Part shown: piece after piece, positions 40,914 through 42,828 of the stretch
Layout: each line of letters starts with the position of its first letter
How positions within the stretch are numbered: position 1 is the stretch's first letter
NCBI GenBank assembly: GCA_003132145.1
Contig: PKWU01000026.1
Location: forward strand, 1-42,828
Length of the DNA: 42,828 nt
DNA from: Granulicella sp.
GTDB taxonomy: Bacteria > Acidobacteriota > Terriglobia > Terriglobales > Acidobacteriaceae
Reading direction: 5' to 3'
Notes under the pieces: generated by a model
What the model was told of the DNA's origin: nothing
What the model saw: the letters and a program-made list of their open reading frames with translations, nothing else
The model's database searches: none
Program-made: the position numbers and the translations under genes

Positions 40914-41057
40914 CATGCCCGAAGCCGAGGCACGGAGGAAACCTTTTATTTTCTTATTGATAGCTATAAGTAGCCTGAAATCTAATCTTTGCAGGCGCAA
41001 AGTCACATCGGTAATAATATAGTTGACTTACCCACGCCAATCTGCTACATTTGAATC

Positions 41058-42053
41058 ATGGAAACGCCAAAGACATTACTCGAAGCGATTCAATACTTTA
41101 GCGATGAGCAGGTTTGCATAGACGCTGTAGCCGCGATGCGCTGGCCTGATGGCAAGCCAAAGTGCCCTGAGTGCTGGTCGAAAGAAGCATACTACCTCAA
41201 GACACAGAAGCGGTGGAAGTGCCGCGAGTGCCGGATTCAATACTCGGTCAAGCGTGGGACGATCTTCGAGGGTTCCCCGATCCCTCTGGCGAAGTGGCTC
41301 CCGGCCATGTGGCTCTTGGTCAACTGCAAAAACGGCATCAGCTCCTATGAACTTGCCAAAGACTTAGGCATCACCCAGAAATCCGCATGGTTCGTGCTTC
41401 ACCGGCTCCGGCTAGTCGTCAAGACCCCAGGCACAGCAATTAAGTTTGGCAGCAATGACGGCGGCGAAGTGGAAGTCGATGAGTCGTTCGTCGGCGGAAA
41501 AATCAAGAACATGCACCGTTCCCGCGCCATGAAGCTAGGCCAAGTCAAACAAGCATCGGGATACGAGACCCGCGTCCATAACGAGAACAAGACGGTCGTA
41601 TTCGGCATATTCGACCGGGAGAGCCGTCAGGTTCGGGCGAAGGTCGTGCCCAACGTCAAGCGCGAAACCCTACAAAATGAGATTTTGAAGAATGTGAAGT
41701 ACGGCTCTGCTATCTATTCCGATCAAGCTGTGGCCTATGACGATCTTCGATGCCGCTACATTCACGACACTGTGAATCACGCTGAAGCCTACGTCAAAGG
41801 CCGCGTTCACACGAACAGTCTTGAGAACTTCTGGAGCCTAATGAAGCGCAATCTGAGCGGCACATACGTTGCCGTCGAACCGTTCCATTTGGATCGTTAC
41901 TTGGATGAGCAGATGTTCCGGTTCAACAATCGAGCCACGAAAGACAATCCCTTAGACGACGCAGACCGCTTCCTCTTGGCTCTATCGCAGGTCGCAAACA
42001 AGCACCTTACCTACGCTGAATTGACCGGGAAGACGGAAAGACCGGAAGCCTAG
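41058..42053 (+). CDS. IS1595-family transposase
   Basis: 331 residues. An N-terminal zinc ribbon (CPEC at 36-39, CREC at 55-58) precedes the ISXO2-like DDE domain, with Asp in GEVEVDESFVGGK (about 140), Asp in IYSDQAVAYDDL (about 222), and Asn/Glu in HTNSLENFWSLMKR (about 252). A helix-turn-helix-like NGISSYELAKDLGITQKSAW lies between. Length is normal and the frame intact, so it may be active. I did not find convincing terminal inverted repeats on either side, and the ribosome site is weak. It overlaps the convergent small gene by four bases. Confidence 0.9.
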   Translation: METPKTLLEAIQYFSDEQVCIDAVAAMRWPDGKPKCPECWSKEAYYLKTQKRWKCRECRIQYSVKRGTIFEGSPIPLAKWLPAMWLLVNCKNGISSYELAKDLGITQKSAWFVLHRLRLVVKTPGTAIKFGSNDGGEVEVDESFVGGKIKNMHRSRAMKLGQVKQASGYETRVHNENKTVVFGIFDRESRQVRAKVVPNVKRETLQNEILKNVKYGSAIYSDQAVAYDDLRCRYIHDTVNHAEAYVKGRVHTNSLENFWSLMKRNLSGTYVAVEPFHLDRYLDEQMFRFNNRATKDNPLDDADRFLLALSQVANKHLTYAELTGKTERPEA

Positions 42054-42241
42054 CCTCTATCGAGGGAAGCGCGGGCCAAAACCGAAGGTCTAGGGCCGCG
42101 CTTCTGCGGGGCAAGAGGTGTGATCTTATCCTGCGCCAGTAGCCGATTCAGCTTCCTCTTGGACACCTTCATTGCCTGACCGAGCGCGGTATGGAAACGA
42201 GTCATTGACTCTTCTGCGGAAAAGTCCGATTTAATGTCCAT
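42050..42241 (-). CDS. small hypothetical protein convergent with the transposase
   Basis: 63 residues from ATG 42241, which has GGGAG nine bases upstream; the frame is open further left in the protein but without a better site. The sequence MDIKSDFSAEESMTRFHTAL is followed by GQAMKVSKRKLNRLLAQDK, suggesting a short helical, basic, possibly nucleic-acid-binding protein, and ends KRGPRPSVLARASLDRG. Its stop overlaps the end of the transposase gene. It may be an accessory or passenger gene of the same mobile unit. Family not recognised. Confidence 0.5.
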   Translation of the reverse strand: MDIKSDFSAEESMTRFHTALGQAMKVSKRKLNRLLAQDKITPLAPQKRGPRPSVLARASLDRG

Positions 42242-42311
42242 TTTCATTAACTCCCTCTTGCGATTTTCTGCTAAAGTGTAGCCATGTGTATCTTCAACAG
42301 AAGACACAGAA

Positions 42312-42345
42312 GCTCTAGCCGTGTTGAGTGAACGACGGCTAGAGC
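42312..42345. repeat. 11-bp perfect inverted repeat
   Basis: GCTCTAGCCGT (42312-42322) and ACGGCTAGAGC (42335-42345) flank a 12-base loop, in the 200 bases between the small minus-strand gene and the tRNA. It could be an IS end, an operator, or a hairpin of a plus-strand transcript. Confidence 0.55.
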
Positions 42346-42364
42346 GTGAGGGTACAGTCAATAA

Positions 42365-42388
42365 GGCAGGTTGCACCCTGCCGGTTTT
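42365..42388 (+). terminator. probable terminator upstream of the tRNA
   Basis: GGCAGG (42365-42370) and CCTGCC (42377-42382) form a stem followed by GGTTTT. A second, stronger hairpin, CCCGGTCAT (42403-42411) with ATGACCGGG (42422-42430), lies between it and the tRNA. Confidence 0.45.
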
Positions 42389-42439
42389 GCTCTTCTCTAC
42401 ACCCCGGTCATGGATTGCTCTATGACCGGGCCTTCAAAT

Positions 42440-42524
42440 GCCGACGTGGTGGAACTGGAATACACAGCAGTCTTTAAAACTGCCGCCTGTCGAGGGATTG
42501 TGGGTTCAAATCCCACCGTCGGCA
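42440..42524 (+). tRNA. class II (leucine-type) tRNA with anticodon UUA
   Basis: The 85 bases form a complete cloverleaf. The acceptor is GCCGACG/CGTCGGC with discriminator A, the D-arm GTG/CAC encloses AACTGG, and the anticodon stem is GCAGT/ACTGC. The loop is CTTTAAA, a 16-base variable arm has a CCT/AGG stem, and the T-arm is GTGGG/CCCAC with TTCAAAT. CCA is not encoded. The body resembles tRNA-Leu, but with U33 fixed in the loop the anticodon is UUA, which pairs with the stop codon UAA (and UAG by wobble). A tRNA-Leu for UUA codons would need UAA. It is therefore a predicted ochre suppressor, unless it is a decayed copy. Confidence 0.8.
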
Positions 42525-42558
42525 AACCCTTTAGAAACTCCACCAGCAAAATTAGTAG

Positions 42559-42588
42559 CAATCTCAATCAATCTCAATCAATCTCAAG
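42559..42588. repeat. 10-bp tandem repeat, three units
   Basis: CAATCTCAAT occurs twice and CAATCTCAAG once, end to end, just downstream of the tRNA in A+T-rich DNA. Confidence 0.75.
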
Positions 42589-42693
42589 ATATACATAGCT
42601 AAGACACCACAATATCATGCTTGCAGAACCATCAACAACTCAAAGCCGCTTTGTAAAACTCAAATCTGCTATATAACCAAGTAGTAAACATTA

Positions 42694-42789
42694 CTAGTCT
42701 CTAGCGATCCAACGGTAAAACCAAACGAGTGCCATCCAAAGAAATAGTATCACGAAAACTGGGTTATGCAACGATATTATTGCCGTCAC
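42694..42789 (-). CDS. 31-residue single-helix membrane protein
   Basis: GTG 42789 opens a 31-residue frame, MTAIISLHNPVFVILFLWM followed by ALVWFYRWIARD, ending at TAG 42694-42696. It is one membrane helix with a basic C-terminal end (RWIARD), the positive-inside pattern of many small membrane proteins and type I-like toxins. The GTG overlaps the TGA of the upstream frame (GTGA), so translation is coupled. The DNA is A+T-rich and accessory. No antisense RNA could be shown. Small size lowers confidence. Confidence 0.45.
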   Translation of the reverse strand: MTAIISLHNPVFVILFLWMALVWFYRWIARD

Positions 42790-42828
42790 ATCTCTTTTAT
42801 TCCAGAGACTTTACGAAGCACGGAAAAT
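42786..42828 (-). CDS. C-terminal end of an unidentified protein, cut by window edge
   Basis: Thirteen codons (FSVLRKVSGIKEM) run from the right edge to the TGA at 42786-42788 and overlap the start of the 31-residue membrane protein. Nothing about function can be said. The overlap is the main reason to think it is a real frame. Confidence 0.3.
   Translation of the reverse strand, partial: FSVLRKVSGIKEM

Noticed and set aside
42440-42524. Selenocysteine tRNA (selC)
   Set aside because: The acceptor plus T-arm is 7+5 bp, the D-stem is short, the variable arm is small, and the anticodon is UUA, not UCA. It is leucine-like.

Overview
The window looks like a chromosomal stretch of a soil Acidobacteriota, most likely family Acidobacteriaceae (Granulicella / Edaphobacter / Terriglobus type). 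This is inferred from the high-G+C backbone, the many small secreted proteins of acidobacterial type, the WecG, epimerase and DUF885 genes, short palindromic intergenic repeats, and the protein style of the rpsP-khpA-rimM-trmD-rplS-rnhB block. No 16S gene is present, so the genus is a guess.

Region 1 (about 1-8535) is an accessory island of lower and uneven G+C. It holds a truncated IS4-type transposase at the left edge that cuts an older gene, a secreted protein, a decayed and an intact copy of a small membrane-protein gene, a HAD-fold phosphatase, and a helix-turn-helix protein. A 0.67-kb non-coding stretch full of perfect hairpins follows, then a proteasome-like N-terminal-threonine hydrolase with a divergent candidate small RNA. 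A mobile-element pair (conserved hypothetical plus excisionase-type protein), a zinc-finger protein and a tyrosine integrase complete it. The integrase points into the 3' end of tRNA-Asn(GUU) at 8461-8535, the likely attachment site.

Region 2 (8536-34081) is backbone. It has a YfcE-type phosphoesterase coupled to a dipeptide-type permease (DppC-like), whose usual partner (DppB-like) sits 4 kb away. Between them lie a GDP-mannose 3,5-epimerase-like gene, a WecG/TagA glycosyltransferase, a CAP-domain protein, an AhpD-like protein and a secreted protein. Then come a CorC/HlyC-type protein, trxA, thrB-thrC, murB, an insertion-like segment, a bacilliredoxin, an AAA+ regulator without GAFTGA, a DUF885 peptidase, a cytochrome c, proC, ctaA, an LEA-like repeat protein, and a sodium/solute symporter with a small membrane protein and a fucose/arabinose-isomerase-like enzyme.

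Region 3 (34082-40614) is a translation block: rpsP, khpA, rimM, trmD, rplS and rnhB. A secreted glycine-rich protein and a frameshifted membrane-protein gene are inserted between trmD and rplS. trmD carries a strikingly A+T-rich in-frame insertion.

Region 4 (40615-42828) is accessory again: a promoter-terminator unit, an IS1595-type transposase, a small convergent gene and several strong hairpins. Next is a class II (leucine-type) tRNA gene whose anticodon reads UUA, which would decode the stop codon UAA. Beyond it the DNA is A+T-rich, with the tail of a gene translationally coupled to a 31-residue membrane protein. The UUA-anticodon tRNA, the structured RNA candidate beside the proteasome-like gene, and the trmD insertion are the most notable observations.
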